Shown here one piece after another: positions 46,099 through 54,993 of a stretch of 59,556 nucleotides of DNA. The DNA is from an uncultured Desulfovibrionaceae bacterium (GTDB taxonomy: Bacteria > Desulfobacterota > Desulfovibrionia > Desulfovibrionales > Desulfovibrionaceae): assembly GCA_944325195.1 (NCBI GenBank), contig CALUZB010000025.1, forward strand, positions 1 through 59,556, given 5' to 3'. A program made the position numbers and the translations under genes. Each line of letters opens with the position of its first letter. The stretch's first letter is position 1. The notes under the pieces are model-generated. The model was not told the DNA's origin. It searched no databases and saw only the letters and a list, made by a program, of their open reading frames with translations.

Positions 46099-47132
46099 CG
46101 CACATTCTCCTGATAAAATTCAGAACCGGCCAAGAGGCCAAAGCAGACGGGGGAAAGTTCATGCATGCTCCGGGCGAACCGGGTGAACCGCGGCGCCAGT
46201 TCATTATATAAAGTTTCATACGAGGTGTATCTCAGCCGGATAAGCTGCCGACGCAAGGAAGCGAGCAGTTCGACAAACCCAGCCGCTTCCTGAAGTTCAA
46301 ACTTTTCCGGCCAAGTAGCCTTGTTCACTGCGACTGCCGTCTCGGAAACAACCCGGCCGTCTTTGGTAAACACACCTCTGCCCGGCTCCGCGCCATCAGC
46401 CATAGCCTGGTAAAAACGCAGGCCCGGCCCCAAAGCCAAACCGCATCGCTTCAAAAACGCTTCCCGGACTTTATGAGTGGAACTTAACTGCCGCAGCCGC
46501 TCTGAAGCGCTGATGCCGTGCCGGGAAATTCTGTAGCGCACAAGCAAGTCAGGCAGATTATGGAAAGACGCTGCCGGATTAACCGCCAGCTTACACCACA
46601 AATCGTAGTCTTCAGCTCCAGGGTATTTCTGTGAATACTTCACAAGTTCAAAAAGCTTCCGCTTAACAGCCACTGCCGGATGCATGAATGCGTTCTGGAA
46701 CAACAGCCTTGCCTTAATCCAGTTATTCTGTACTGGCATATGCACGGAAAACCGACGGCCGTCCGGACAGGCTATTTCTGCCCAACCGCCCAACACCCAG
46801 GTGTCCGGATGGACTTTCAAGTAAGCCGCTTGTTTTTCCAGGCGACCGGGTAAACACTCGTCATCGCTGTCCAGTCTGACTATCCAGTTGCAGTCTGCGG
46901 CTGCAATCCCTCGGTTCAAAGAATATTCAATGCCCCGATTCACGCCATTTTCAATAATGCAGATCCGGGAATCGGCAAAGCGCTGCACCAGCTCAACGCT
47001 GGCATCGCTTGAGCCATCGTCCACCACTATCAGATGGAAGTCCTGATAGGTCTGACTCAGGACAGATTGTACCGCTTGCTCAACCCAAGCAGCAGCGTTA
47101 TACATGGGCATCACAACACAGAATTCAGGCAT
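46095..47132 (-). CDS. Family 2 glycosyltransferase
   Basis: GT-A fold glycosyltransferase of 345 residues, probably cytoplasmic or membrane-associated. It shows FCVVMPMYNAAAWVEQAVQS, IVVDDGSSDASVELV and the metal-binding DSDDE in WIVRLDSDDECLPGRL, with the acceptor-side PGAEDYDLWCKLA. Donor and acceptor are unknown. I use the ATG at 47132 with GGAAGGA; an upstream start would add 21 unlikely residues. It overlaps birA by four bases, an odd pairing with a biotin ligase. Confidence 0.9.
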   Translation of the reverse strand: MPEFCVVMPMYNAAAWVEQAVQSVLSQTYQDFHLIVVDDGSSDASVELVQRFADSRICIIENGVNRGIEYSLNRGIAAADCNWIVRLDSDDECLPGRLEKQAAYLKVHPDTWVLGGWAEIACPDGRRFSVHMPVQNNWIKARLLFQNAFMHPAVAVKRKLFELVKYSQKYPGAEDYDLWCKLAVNPAASFHNLPDLLVRYRISRHGISASERLRQLSSTHKVREAFLKRCGLALGPGLRFYQAMADGAEPGRGVFTKDGRVVSETAVAVNKATWPEKFELQEAAGFVELLASLRRQLIRLRYTSYETLYNELAPRFTRFARSMHELSPVCFGLLAGSEFYQENVR

Positions 47133-47256
47133 ACATGGCTGTCCTTCCCGAACAAACGAACAAACATAGCTGAAGCACAGAGGCCGCGCCACCAACAGCC
47201 AGCAGTCTCACTGCGGCTGTGGCATATGCCGGTTTCATACTGTTTTCATCGGCAGT

Positions 47257-48102
47257 TCAAATCACTATACCTGCGTGTCTGGCGGCATGGCAGTTTATGC
47301 TCACCGCCACCGGCAATGAGGCGATGTGGGCCGGAGCAAACTCCACATTGACTTTAAGCGCGGTTATTCTGCCCCCAAAACCTTGCGGCCCTATGCCCGT
47401 GGCATTAACCACAGCCAGAAGCTCTTCTTCCAGGCGGGCGTAGCGTGGATCCGGGTGTATCTCATCAATACTCCGCAAAAGCGCGCGCTTGGCATTGATC
47501 ATCGCCAGCTCACTGTCGCCCCCTACGCCCACGCCGATAACAAAAGGCGGGCAGGCTCCGGCTCCGGCCGCCAGCACCGCGTCATGCACAACCCTTTTTA
47601 CGCCCTGAACACCATCAGCCGGCACCAGCATCCGCAGCATGCTTTTATTCTCACAGCCGCCGCCTTTGGGGCAGAGCACAATCTTCACCCGGTCGCCGGG
47701 TACCTGTCTTAAATGGATAATTGCCGGGGTATTGTCACCGCTGTTTTTGCGTTCAAACAGAGGTTCGTTCACCACCGACTTGCGCAGAAAGGCTTCTCCA
47801 TACCCCCGGCGCACTCCCTCATTTACAGCCTCTTCAAGGCTCGCGCCGCTAAGTCGGACAGCCTGCCCCCAATCAACAAAGACCACGGCCAACCCGGTAT
47901 CCTGACATAACGGCAACATCTTTGAACCGGCAAGTGCGGCGTTCTCCAGCAACTCCTGAAGAATGGCTCTACCCTGTGCCGACTCCTCCGCGTCGCGGGC
48001 CCGCTGCAAGCCGGCCAGAATATCGGCGGGCAGTGCGCAAGCGGCTTTTCCACAAAGCCCGGCAACGGCCTGAACAATTTCCACGCTTTTAATTTCACGC
48101 AT
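47257..48102 (-). CDS. Class I fumarate hydratase, alpha subunit
   Basis: [4Fe-4S] hydro-lyase subunit (281 residues) of a two-subunit fumarase or tartrate dehydratase. The three cluster cysteines are in LPLCQDTGLAVVF, KGGGCENKSML and SINCHAARH. In the two-subunit type a beta subunit gene normally follows; here the next gene is the glycosyltransferase, so beta must be elsewhere. GGAG precedes the ATG. It fits the carbon-metabolism cluster with Pyc and PpsA. Confidence 0.93.
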   Translation of the reverse strand: MREIKSVEIVQAVAGLCGKAACALPADILAGLQRARDAEESAQGRAILQELLENAALAGSKMLPLCQDTGLAVVFVDWGQAVRLSGASLEEAVNEGVRRGYGEAFLRKSVVNEPLFERKNSGDNTPAIIHLRQVPGDRVKIVLCPKGGGCENKSMLRMLVPADGVQGVKRVVHDAVLAAGAGACPPFVIGVGVGGDSELAMINAKRALLRSIDEIHPDPRYARLEEELLAVVNATGIGPQGFGGRITALKVNVEFAPAHIASLPVAVSINCHAARHAGIVI

Positions 48103-48514
48103 GACAACTCCACGATCGTGAGCAAGCAGTTTAAAATTTCAGCTCTGTTGCAAAGGAAATATGATGCAAAATCAATAAAAGCATATGAGTTATATCGATG
48201 TCAAACAGGCCTTTTCCATACCACACTTATTGAAAACTGGTATAATCTATCCTGCTTGATGCCGGAGGCTGATTTCCAAACAAACCAGGCCTTGATTTCT
48301 GAAAGCCCGCTGACTGCCGCCACACATCCCGCCCACCAAGCACCCCACTGCCGGTAACCGGCTTGATTTCAAAATCTGATTTTCCGACTTTACAAGCAGC
48401 AATCCGTTCTTATTTTTGAAACGGAGATATTTTGCTAAAAGCGCGGCCCTTTGGTTGCCCGCTTGAATATCGATGAATGGAACCAATTATCTATTTATAA
48501 TGAAGGGGTAACGA
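48103..48514. other. Divergent promoter region, fumarase / degP
   Basis: 412 bases between divergent genes. No gene is seen. AT-rich stretches at 48155-48250 and 48480-48510 could carry the promoters, but I cannot assign boxes with confidence. Confidence 0.45.
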
Positions 48515-49990
48515 ATGCACAAGCGTTTTTTAAGCAGCCTGCTGGCTGTAATGCTGTTTTCTGCAGCCGGTACTGGTTTGGCTCAGGCTCAGACGGTAGA
48601 TGCCGGTCAGAGCAGACGCGCCTTATTCAACATCACCCTGCCGGACTTCACTGAGCTGGTGAAAAAAGCAGGGCCGGCCGTGGTCAATATCAGTACGGAA
48701 AAAACCGTGGAGCGGCGACAGGGCTCGCAATTTTTCTGGAACATCCCCAAAGGAACTCCGTTTGAAGATTTCTTCAAACAGTTTGAGCCGCCCGCCTCTC
48801 AACCTCAAACCAGGAAAGAGCGTTCGCTGGGCTCGGGATTCCTTATTTCGGAAGACGGCTATATCGTCACCAATAACCATGTAGTGGAAAACGCCAGCAG
48901 CATCACCGTAAATCTGGAAGGAGCAAACAACCGCCCTGCTTCCTTCAGTGCGGAAATTGTGGGCACTGACCCGGAAACAGACCTGGCTCTTCTGAAAATT
49001 GAAAGCGACAACCCCTTGCCCTATCTTGAATTCGGCAACTCGAAAAATCTGGAAGTGGGCGAATGGGTCATCGCTATCGGCAATCCGTTCGGACTGGACC
49101 ATTCGGTCACCAAAGGCATTATCAGCGCTAAAGGCAGAAATATCCAGGCCGGGCCCTTTGACAGCTTCCTGCAGACAGACGCCTCAATCAACCCCGGCAA
49201 TTCCGGCGGCCCGCTCATCGATATGCGGGGTAAGGTAATCGGCATCAATACCGCAATCATCGCTTCCGGTCAGGGCATCGGGTTCGCCATTCCCAGTAAC
49301 ATGGCCCAGGATGTAATCAATCAACTGCGCACAGATAAAACAGTAAAACGCGGCTGGCTGGGCGTACAGATTCAGAATGTGGACGATGCCACAGCCAAGG
49401 CCATGGGACTTTCCGAAACAACCGGCGCCCTGGTAGGCGAGGTCTTCCCCGGCGAACCGGCCGACAAGGCCGGAATGAAGCCCGGCGACATCATTATTGC
49501 CGTTAACGGAGAAACTGTTGTCGATAACTCTGACCTGCTGCGCAAAGTGGCGGCACTGAAACCCGGCACAGAAGTTCCGGTAAAGGTATGGCGCGATGGG
49601 AAAGAACTTACATTCAACCTGACTCTGGGCGCCCGCGACTCCGGCCTGAGCGCGCAAGGGGGCGCCCCCGGCAAACCCGGCGAAGGCAGTAAGGAAGCAA
49701 CCTTGGGTATAAGTGTAAAACCGCTTTCCAAAGAAGAAGCCAAAGCCCTCGGCTATGAAGAAGAGGGCGGGCTGCTGGTTGTAGACGCTGCCCCAGACAG
49801 TCCGGCGGCGGAAGCCGGCCTGCGCGAAGGCGACATTCTGCAGACTGCCAATCTGCAAAAGTTGAGCAGTGTAGCCGATCTGCAGACAATCATTAAAAAT
49901 GATGCCAAAGAAAAAGGCGCAGTAATGTTTAAAGTAGTGCGGCGCGGTCAGAGCTTTTTCCTGGCAGTGCCCCTGGACAAAAACAAATAA
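48515..49990 (+). CDS. degP: Periplasmic serine protease DegP/HtrA (Do)
   Basis: Periplasmic protease-chaperone of 491 residues for damaged envelope proteins. A signal peptide (to about residue 23-25) is followed by a trypsin-like domain with His122 (VTNNHVV), Asp156 (TDLALL) and Ser230 (NPGNSGGPLI), then two PDZ domains (GWLGVQIQNV... and ATLGISVKPLS...). AAGGGG precedes the ATG. hslU follows on the same strand, giving a protein-quality-control pair. Confidence 0.97.
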   Translation: MHKRFLSSLLAVMLFSAAGTGLAQAQTVDAGQSRRALFNITLPDFTELVKKAGPAVVNISTEKTVERRQGSQFFWNIPKGTPFEDFFKQFEPPASQPQTRKERSLGSGFLISEDGYIVTNNHVVENASSITVNLEGANNRPASFSAEIVGTDPETDLALLKIESDNPLPYLEFGNSKNLEVGEWVIAIGNPFGLDHSVTKGIISAKGRNIQAGPFDSFLQTDASINPGNSGGPLIDMRGKVIGINTAIIASGQGIGFAIPSNMAQDVINQLRTDKTVKRGWLGVQIQNVDDATAKAMGLSETTGALVGEVFPGEPADKAGMKPGDIIIAVNGETVVDNSDLLRKVAALKPGTEVPVKVWRDGKELTFNLTLGARDSGLSAQGGAPGKPGEGSKEATLGISVKPLSKEEAKALGYEEEGGLLVVDAAPDSPAAEAGLREGDILQTANLQKLSSVADLQTIIKNDAKEKGAVMFKVVRRGQSFFLAVPLDKNK

Positions 49991-50107
49991 GCGCTGATTA
50001 TGCCTCTCACGGGCGGGTTGACGGCAAAGCCGCTCCCGCCCGTATCAGCAGGAAGTCCCGCCGGGCGGCCATTTATGCTCCCCGGCATGTTTGTATAAGG
50101 AGTTTTT

Positions 50108-51457
50108 GTGCACAATACCCTTACCCCAAGAGAAATAGTATCGGAACTGGACCGTTTCATTATCGGACAAAATCAGGCAAAACGAATGGTTGCAGTGGCC
50201 ATGCGCAACCGCTGGCGCCGTCAGCAGCTTGACCCGGCTTTGCGGGATGAAGTGGCCCCGAAAAATATTATTATGATCGGTCCTACCGGCGTTGGGAAAA
50301 CCGAAATAGCCCGCCGTCTGGCCAAACTCTGCTCCGCGCCGTTTTTAAAGATTGAAGCTACAAAATATACAGAAGTGGGCTATGTGGGTCGCGATGTTGA
50401 ATCCATGGTGCGGGATTTAATGGAAATAGGCATCAATCTGGTGCGGAAAGAGGAAAATGAAAAAGTAAAAACCCGGGCTTCTGAACGGGCAGAAGAACGT
50501 TTGCTCGATCTGCTTCTGCCCAAGGCCTCACCACCGCCCGCCCATGCCGGCTCCCACCCGGGCGCGGAGCAGCCGCAAAACGGCACGCGGGAAAAACTGC
50601 GCACGCTATTGCGGGAAGGACATCTGAACAACCGTGAAGTAGAAATGGAAGTGGAAACAGGTGGCCAGCAAATAGAGCTGTTCGCTATGCCGGGCATGGA
50701 AGACATGGGCTCGCAATTTCAGGATATGTTCAGTAAAATCATCCCCTCGCGTCGCAAGCGCCGTCGCCTGCGTGTGCAGGAGGCCTTTGAAATCCTGGTT
50801 GAAGAAGAATCTGAACGACTGATTGACCACGATAAAGTAGCGGATATGGCCCGGGAACGTGTTGAACAAACCGGCATCATCTTTATTGACGAGTTGGACA
50901 AAATTGCCACTTCAGGCGATAACCAACGCAACTCCGACGTTTCCCGGCAAGGAGTTCAGCGCGACCTTCTGCCCATTGTAGAGGGAAGCGCCGTAAAAAC
51001 CAAATACGGCATGGTGCGCACTGACCACATCTTGTTCATAGCCGCCGGGGCCTTTCATTTCAGCAAACCGTCCGACCTGATACCCGAATTACAGGGGCGT
51101 TTCCCGCTGCGGGTTGAGCTTTCCGCCCTGGATAAAAACGATTTCTATCGTATTCTCACCGAACCGAACAATGCGTTGACCAAACAGTACTCTGCCCTGC
51201 TCGGCACGGAGGGAGTGAACATCGAGTTTACCGACAGCGGCCTGAAAGAAGTGGCTGAAATAGCTGAGTTCTCCAACCAGGAAATGGAGAATATCGGGGC
51301 CCGGCGTTTATACACCATTCTGGAAAAAATTCTGTCGGATATTTCTTTTGATGCCCCGGACAAAAGAGGGGAAAGAATAGTTGTGGATAAAGCTTATGTA
51401 CGGGAGCACATGGACGATGTGCTTAAAGACAAGGATTTGAGTCAATACATCCTGTAG
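50108..51457 (+). CDS. hslU: HslU, ATPase subunit of the HslUV protease
   Basis: AAA+ unfoldase of 449 residues that feeds substrates to HslV. Walker A GPTGVGKT (58-65), [16 protein letters not shown] pore-loop region, an I-domain of average length, Walker [12 protein letters not shown], sensor and C-terminal [15 protein letters not shown]. The start is GTG at 50108 with AAGGAG. hslV, usually directly upstream, is not in this window; degP occupies that place. Confidence 0.96.
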   Translation: MHNTLTPREIVSELDRFIIGQNQAKRMVAVAMRNRWRRQQLDPALRDEVAPKNIIMIGPTGVGKTEIARRLAKLCSAPFLKIEATKYTEVGYVGRDVESMVRDLMEIGINLVRKEENEKVKTRASERAEERLLDLLLPKASPPPAHAGSHPGAEQPQNGTREKLRTLLREGHLNNREVEMEVETGGQQIELFAMPGMEDMGSQFQDMFSKIIPSRRKRRRLRVQEAFEILVEEESERLIDHDKVADMARERVEQTGIIFIDELDKIATSGDNQRNSDVSRQGVQRDLLPIVEGSAVKTKYGMVRTDHILFIAAGAFHFSKPSDLIPELQGRFPLRVELSALDKNDFYRILTEPNNALTKQYSALLGTEGVNIEFTDSGLKEVAEIAEFSNQEMENIGARRLYTILEKILSDISFDAPDKRGERIVVDKAYVREHMDDVLKDKDLSQYIL

Positions 51458-51505
51458 TCTTTGCAGGTATAAGCAAACATTTAAATTAACCTGATCCCAA
51501 GTAAA

Positions 51506-51527
51506 GCGAGCCCCCAAAGGGGCTCGC
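51506..51527. terminator. Bidirectional terminator hairpin between hslU and the small Ser/Lys gene
   Basis: GCGAGCCCC and GGGGCTCGC form a perfect 9-bp stem around CAAA, 48 bases past the hslU stop and 37 bases past the stop of the convergent small gene. AAA precedes the stem, giving a short U-run only on the minus-strand transcript. Confidence 0.65.
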
Positions 51528-51563
51528 ACATAATATTAAGCAATTAATTGGTCAGTCAGCTTA

Positions 51564-51713
51564 TTACTTGCTGGCCCGGGACTTGGAAGAAGAGCTACCG
51601 GATTTGGAGCTGGAGCTGTCGGACTTGGAACTGCCGCTCTTGCTGGAAGACTGACTGTTATTCTTAGTATATTGGTTATGACCTTCTGGATTGTTGGATT
51701 TGTTAGTAGGCAT
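51564..51713 (-). CDS. Small Ser/Lys-rich low-complexity protein (49 aa)
   Basis: A 49-codon gene starting at the ATG at 51713 with GGAG eight bases upstream. The product begins MPTNKSNNPEGHNQYTKNN and then consists almost only of Ser, Lys, Gly and Asp (blocks such as SSSKSGSSKSD and SSSSKS), ending RASK, with two stop codons in a row. It should be disordered and basic. The N-terminal NPEGHNQYTK loosely recalls small stress proteins of the KGG or hydrophilin type, but I do not assign a family. Evidence for a real gene is the ribosome-binding site, an upstream TTGACA and the shared terminator. Confidence 0.65.
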   Translation of the reverse strand: MPTNKSNNPEGHNQYTKNNSQSSSKSGSSKSDSSSSKSGSSSSKSRASK

Positions 51714-51760
51714 TATTTTCTCCATCAAATTTAAGGGTTAAAGGTTAACTTAATTTAATA

Positions 51761-51788
51761 TAAATAATACTATATAGACGAATGTCAA
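51761..51788 (-). promoter_or_regulatory. Putative sigma-70 promoter of the small Ser/Lys gene
   Basis: On the minus strand, TTGACA (51788-51783) is a perfect -35 box; TATTTA 16 bases on (51766-51761), or TATATT four bases further, is a weak -10. The region to the ATG is strongly AT-rich. The spacing is a little short for the first choice. Confidence 0.4.
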
Positions 51789-51927
51789 CAATATTCATAA
51801 TGTTTTCATATCATAAGGATGCATGCACAAAAATGGAATGCAGACTCTATTCACTTAACAAAAACTTATGAAATAGGAGTTTGCCCCCTTGGCATAATTC
51901 CCAAAATAGTATAAATAGATTTTTCTT

Positions 51928-52003
51928 GGGGACGTAGCTCAGCTGGGAGAGCGCGGCGTTCGCAATGCCGAGGTCGTGGGTTCAATCCCCATCGTCTCCA
52001 CCA
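51928..52003 (+). tRNA. tRNA-Ala (anticodon CGC), CCA encoded
   Basis: 76-base cloverleaf: acceptor GGGGACG/CGTCTCC, D-arm GCTC...GAGC, anticodon stem CGGCG/TGCCG with loop TTCGCAA (anticodon CGC reading GCG), T-arm with GTTCAAT, and encoded CCA. The G3-U70 pair, the main identity element of tRNA-Ala, is present. An integrase gene follows, so the 3' end is the probable chromosomal attachment site of the downstream element. Confidence 0.97.
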
Positions 52004-52017
52004 ATTTTCATCTCCGT

Positions 52018-52054
52018 AAAGTCCCGTAACGCCTCAAAAGCCTTGCGGGACTTT
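52018..52054 (+). terminator. Terminator after tRNA-Ala
   Basis: AAAGTCCCG and CGGGACTTT form a perfect 9-bp stem, 15 bases past the tRNA, followed by GCTTTT. The loop is 19 bases. Confidence 0.65.
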
Positions 52055-52098
52055 GCTTTTACGAGATTTCATTGTCTCACGCAATCCCGTAAAAACCC

Positions 52099-52241
52099 TT
52101 GACATCTCTATTTTGTGACGGTATTTTTGACGGTATTCCAGCAGCCGAAATTTCAAATACCGTCATTTTTGAAACCTTTATCCCCTAAACATTTCCGGGG
52201 GTTGACGGTATCCCCCCAAAGAAGAAAGACAAAATACCGCC
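52099..52241 (+). promoter_or_regulatory. Integrase promoter covered by GACGGTAT boxes
   Basis: TTGACA (52099-52104), 17 bases, then TATTTT (52122-52127) forms a good sigma-70 promoter for the integrase. Five copies of GACGGTAT occur: 52117-52124 (overlapping the -10), 52129-52136, inverted 52157-52164, 52204-52211, and inverted with one mismatch 52234-52241 (touching the ATG). They look like sites for the integrase itself (arm-type) or for a repressor such as the AlpA-like protein. Confidence 0.7.
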
Positions 52242-53432
52242 ATGAAACTAACCGATACCGCCTTAAGAACCATTAAACCCACCGGCAAACCGCAAAAGCA
52301 TTCTGACGGCGGCGGGCTGTACCTGTATATTTCCCCTTCCGGCGGCAAACTCTGGCGCATGGATTACCGCTTTGAAGGCAAACGGAAAACATTAAGTTTC
52401 GGGCCATATCCGACCATAAGCTTGAGAGACGCGCGTAAGTTGCGAGATGAGGCGAAAGATAAACTCATTAAAGGCATTGACCCAAGCGCGCAAAAAAAGG
52501 CCGCTAAAGCCGCTTTAAGATTTGAAACGGAAAATGGCTTTGAAGCGGTTGCCCGTGAATGGTTCGACAAGCATAAAGAATCATGGGTTGAGCACCACGG
52601 CAAAAAAATAATTGCCCGGCTTGAGAAAGATATTTTCCCACTGTTAGGCGCAAAACCAATAATGTCGATTACCGCACCCGAACTTTTAGAAGCGTTGCGA
52701 CGGATTGAAAGCCGAGGGGCCGTTGACACCGCTCACCGCGCTCTGCAAACCTGTGGGCAGATATTCCGCTACGCCATTGCCACAGGCCGGGCCGAGCGCG
52801 ATGTTGCGGCTGATTTGCGGGACGCTCTGGCAACGGCAAAACCTGTCAACTTTGCCAGCATCACGGAACCGAAAGCCGTCGGCGTATTACTTCGGGAAAT
52901 AGACGCTTACCCCGGCAACTTGGTTGTCAAGGCGGCTCTGCAAATAGCTCCATATGTTTTTGTGCGTCCCGGTGAATTGCGCAAGGCTGAATGGACGGAA
53001 TTTGACCTTGAAGCGGCTGAATGGCGCATACCGGCCGCCAAGATGAAAATGAAGGAAGTGCACATCGTGCCGCTTGCCCGGCAAGTTGTGAATATTCTTA
53101 AGGACTTGCGGCAATATACCGGACATAGCCGCTTTTTGTTCCCAAGTATGAGGGCGAACTCCGCTCCGATTAGCGATGTCACCCTGCTCGCCGCTCTCAG
53201 GCGCATGGGCTACGACAAAACAGAAATGACAGTGCACGGCTTCCGCTCCATGGCCTCTACCCTGCTTAATGAAATGGGCTACAACCGTGATTGGATTGAA
53301 AGGCAGCTTGCGCATGGTGAACGGAACAGCGTTCGGGCCGCCTACAACTATGCCGAATATCTGCCGGAACGCCGCCGGATGATGCAGGAATGGGCAGATT
53401 ATCTTGATGAGTTACGGACTGTGAAGAATTGA
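52242..53432 (+). CDS. int: P4-type tyrosine integrase
   Basis: Site-specific recombinase of 396 residues. It has an N-terminal DUF4102 domain (DTALRTIKPTGKPQKHSDGG...LSFGPYPTISLRDAR), a SAM-like core-binding domain, and a catalytic domain with Arg242 (FVRPGELR), His332-x-x-Arg335 (VHGFR), His358 (LAHGE) and Tyr368 (RAAYNYAEYLPERR). All catalytic residues are present, so it may be active. It lies next to the tRNA-Ala it presumably uses as attachment site. Confidence 0.96.
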   Translation: MKLTDTALRTIKPTGKPQKHSDGGGLYLYISPSGGKLWRMDYRFEGKRKTLSFGPYPTISLRDARKLRDEAKDKLIKGIDPSAQKKAAKAALRFETENGFEAVAREWFDKHKESWVEHHGKKIIARLEKDIFPLLGAKPIMSITAPELLEALRRIESRGAVDTAHRALQTCGQIFRYAIATGRAERDVAADLRDALATAKPVNFASITEPKAVGVLLREIDAYPGNLVVKAALQIAPYVFVRPGELRKAEWTEFDLEAAEWRIPAAKMKMKEVHIVPLARQVVNILKDLRQYTGHSRFLFPSMRANSAPISDVTLLAALRRMGYDKTEMTVHGFRSMASTLLNEMGYNRDWIERQLAHGERNSVRAAYNYAEYLPERRRMMQEWADYLDELRTVKN

Positions 53433-53486
53433 TTTTTCATTTTCGCCAGTTTCAACAAAGTTAATGACTGAAGAGAGGCTGTATAA

Positions 53487-54554
53487 ATGGATTTTAAACT
53501 GCGTATCGAACGCTATGAAGCCCTTTTAGAAGAAAAAAAGAATTTGCCCAAACAATATGCAGTTCCTTCCCCTGAAGGGGTTGACGACTTTTTGATGTGG
53601 GAATGTAATTACATTAAATCGTTGCCAAAAGACAAAATACCCTCAAAGATAAAATTGCTTGCACAAAGTAAAAGATATTCGCCTATAGTGAGTTTTAAAA
53701 GGTTAGAAGACAATGAAATTGATTACAGCAAAAGACCTGTCAGGATAAATAAACGGGAAGTGTACAGACTTTATGCTGATAAAATCCCCTTGTTTAACCT
53801 ACATTCCATTTATGGCATTCCTCTTGTTGCCGTTCGCGCACTTGTTGAAGAACAAGCCTTAAATTGTGAAGTTTTTTCCGCCTGTGCACCTGAAATAGAC
53901 AGCAAAACAGGGGAGCTTAAAGCGCGCTTATGCCTGACCGTAAACAAGTCGGAGTTGCTACAACTGGAGAACGAAAGAAAGGAACTTAAAGAGCTCAGAG
54001 AATACACTGAAAAATATATGGAAAAAAGAAGACTCGAACGGTGGGAAAAAGAGAGAGAGATTTATGAACGCATTGAGCACGAGAAAGAAGCAATAACGAG
54101 AGCAATAACAAAAAGGATACTTCGGCCCATTAAAGAAACATTTGGGGATAGTGCGGAATTTTTCCATTTTCTTTTGTCTGTAGCGGAAAACGGGCTGTTG
54201 TCGGCACCAACGTTATTGAAAGAAAAAGCCACCCGCATTGCCGAGCTTGAGGCGCAACTTGCCGCCGCTGAGGAGGCGGCCAAAAGAAAAGAAGTGCAAG
54301 CCGTCGCGGAGCCGGACACAACGGTAAAAGCCGCTAAATGGGAAAATTCGGTATCGGCCGCTTTCGATTTGTGGAATGAAATTTTTCAAGGGAATAAAAA
54401 TAGCTGGACGCGTGATGAGTTCACAACTGCCCTTGCCGAGAAATACCCGGATTATCATACCAAAGTGCTTGCGCTTGCATGGAACCGTTTGCCTGAAAAG
54501 TACAAGCAGGGGCCGGGCCGCCCTAAAACATGTGAAAACCCTAAAAACCCTTAA
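53487..54554 (+). CDS. Hypothetical coiled-coil protein of the integrated element
   Basis: 355 residues, no family recognised. The first half is mixed; residues about 165-215 are highly charged and predicted coiled coil (ENERKELKELREYTEKY...EKEREIYERIEHEKE); a second helical stretch follows (RIAELEAQLAAAEEAAKRKE), and the C-terminus is a small folded segment (WTRDEFTTALAEKYPDYHTKVLALAWNRLP) ending in a GRPK basic tail. GAGAGG precedes the ATG. It lies 54 bases after int. The open frame and codon use look real; function unknown. Confidence 0.75.
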   Translation: MDFKLRIERYEALLEEKKNLPKQYAVPSPEGVDDFLMWECNYIKSLPKDKIPSKIKLLAQSKRYSPIVSFKRLEDNEIDYSKRPVRINKREVYRLYADKIPLFNLHSIYGIPLVAVRALVEEQALNCEVFSACAPEIDSKTGELKARLCLTVNKSELLQLENERKELKELREYTEKYMEKRRLERWEKEREIYERIEHEKEAITRAITKRILRPIKETFGDSAEFFHFLLSVAENGLLSAPTLLKEKATRIAELEAQLAAAEEAAKRKEVQAVAEPDTTVKAAKWENSVSAAFDLWNEIFQGNKNSWTRDEFTTALAEKYPDYHTKVLALAWNRLPEKYKQGPGRPKTCENPKNP

Positions 54555-54718
54555 CACTATGGAATTACTGATTTTTTAGGGTTTTCAGGCCTGATACCTC
54601 TTCCTTCCATTTCATTTCTCACCAAAATCATATTTTCTTGTCGCCTTAAAACCTAACGCCTACAAGGTGTTGAGGGTTTTTAGGGTTTTTGAGTTTCCGA
54701 CTATTTAGGGTTTTACCC
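54532..54718. repeat. TTTAGGG-type repeats upstream of alpA
   Basis: The motif (T)TTAGGGTTTT occurs inverted and direct: AAAACCCTAAAAACCC at 54536-54551 (across the end of the preceding gene), TTTTTTAGGGTTTTC at 54572-54586, AGGGTTTTTAGGGTTTTT at 54673-54690, and TTTAGGGTTTTACCC at 54704-54718. The first two form a 14-bp stem (GAAAACCCTAAAAA/TTTTTAGGGTTTTC). They fill the alpA promoter region and may be binding sites. Confidence 0.7.
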
Positions 54719-54783
54719 GTTTTTTTCCTTGCCACGCGGCATATAATCCCCGGTAATCTTAAAAATTACCGGAGGTTATCTTT

Positions 54784-54993
54784 ATGCAAAGCACTACATC
54801 AAACAGCCGGGCTGTGCGGGCAAAGGAAGCCGCCGCATTTCTGGGTATCGGCAAGTCCACGTTTTGGCGTTGGGTAAAAGAGGGACGCATTCCCAAGGGC
54901 ATCAGTCTAAGCTCCAGGGCAACAGTATGGCGGGTTGAGGAGCTGGAGCATTTTCTGAACCGGTGTGCAGCCGGGAAAGAGGGCCGGGCATGA
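54784..54993 (+). CDS. AlpA-like excisionase/regulator
   Basis: 69-residue MerR-like winged-helix protein of the AlpA/Xis type: RAKEAAAFLGIGKSTFWRWV forms the recognition region and WRVEELEHFL the following helix. Such proteins direct excision and activate genes of P4-like elements. GGAGG precedes the ATG. Its stop overlaps the next start (ATGA), so the two are coupled. Confidence 0.88.
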   Translation: MQSTTSNSRAVRAKEAAAFLGIGKSTFWRWVKEGRIPKGISLSSRATVWRVEELEHFLNRCAAGKEGRA

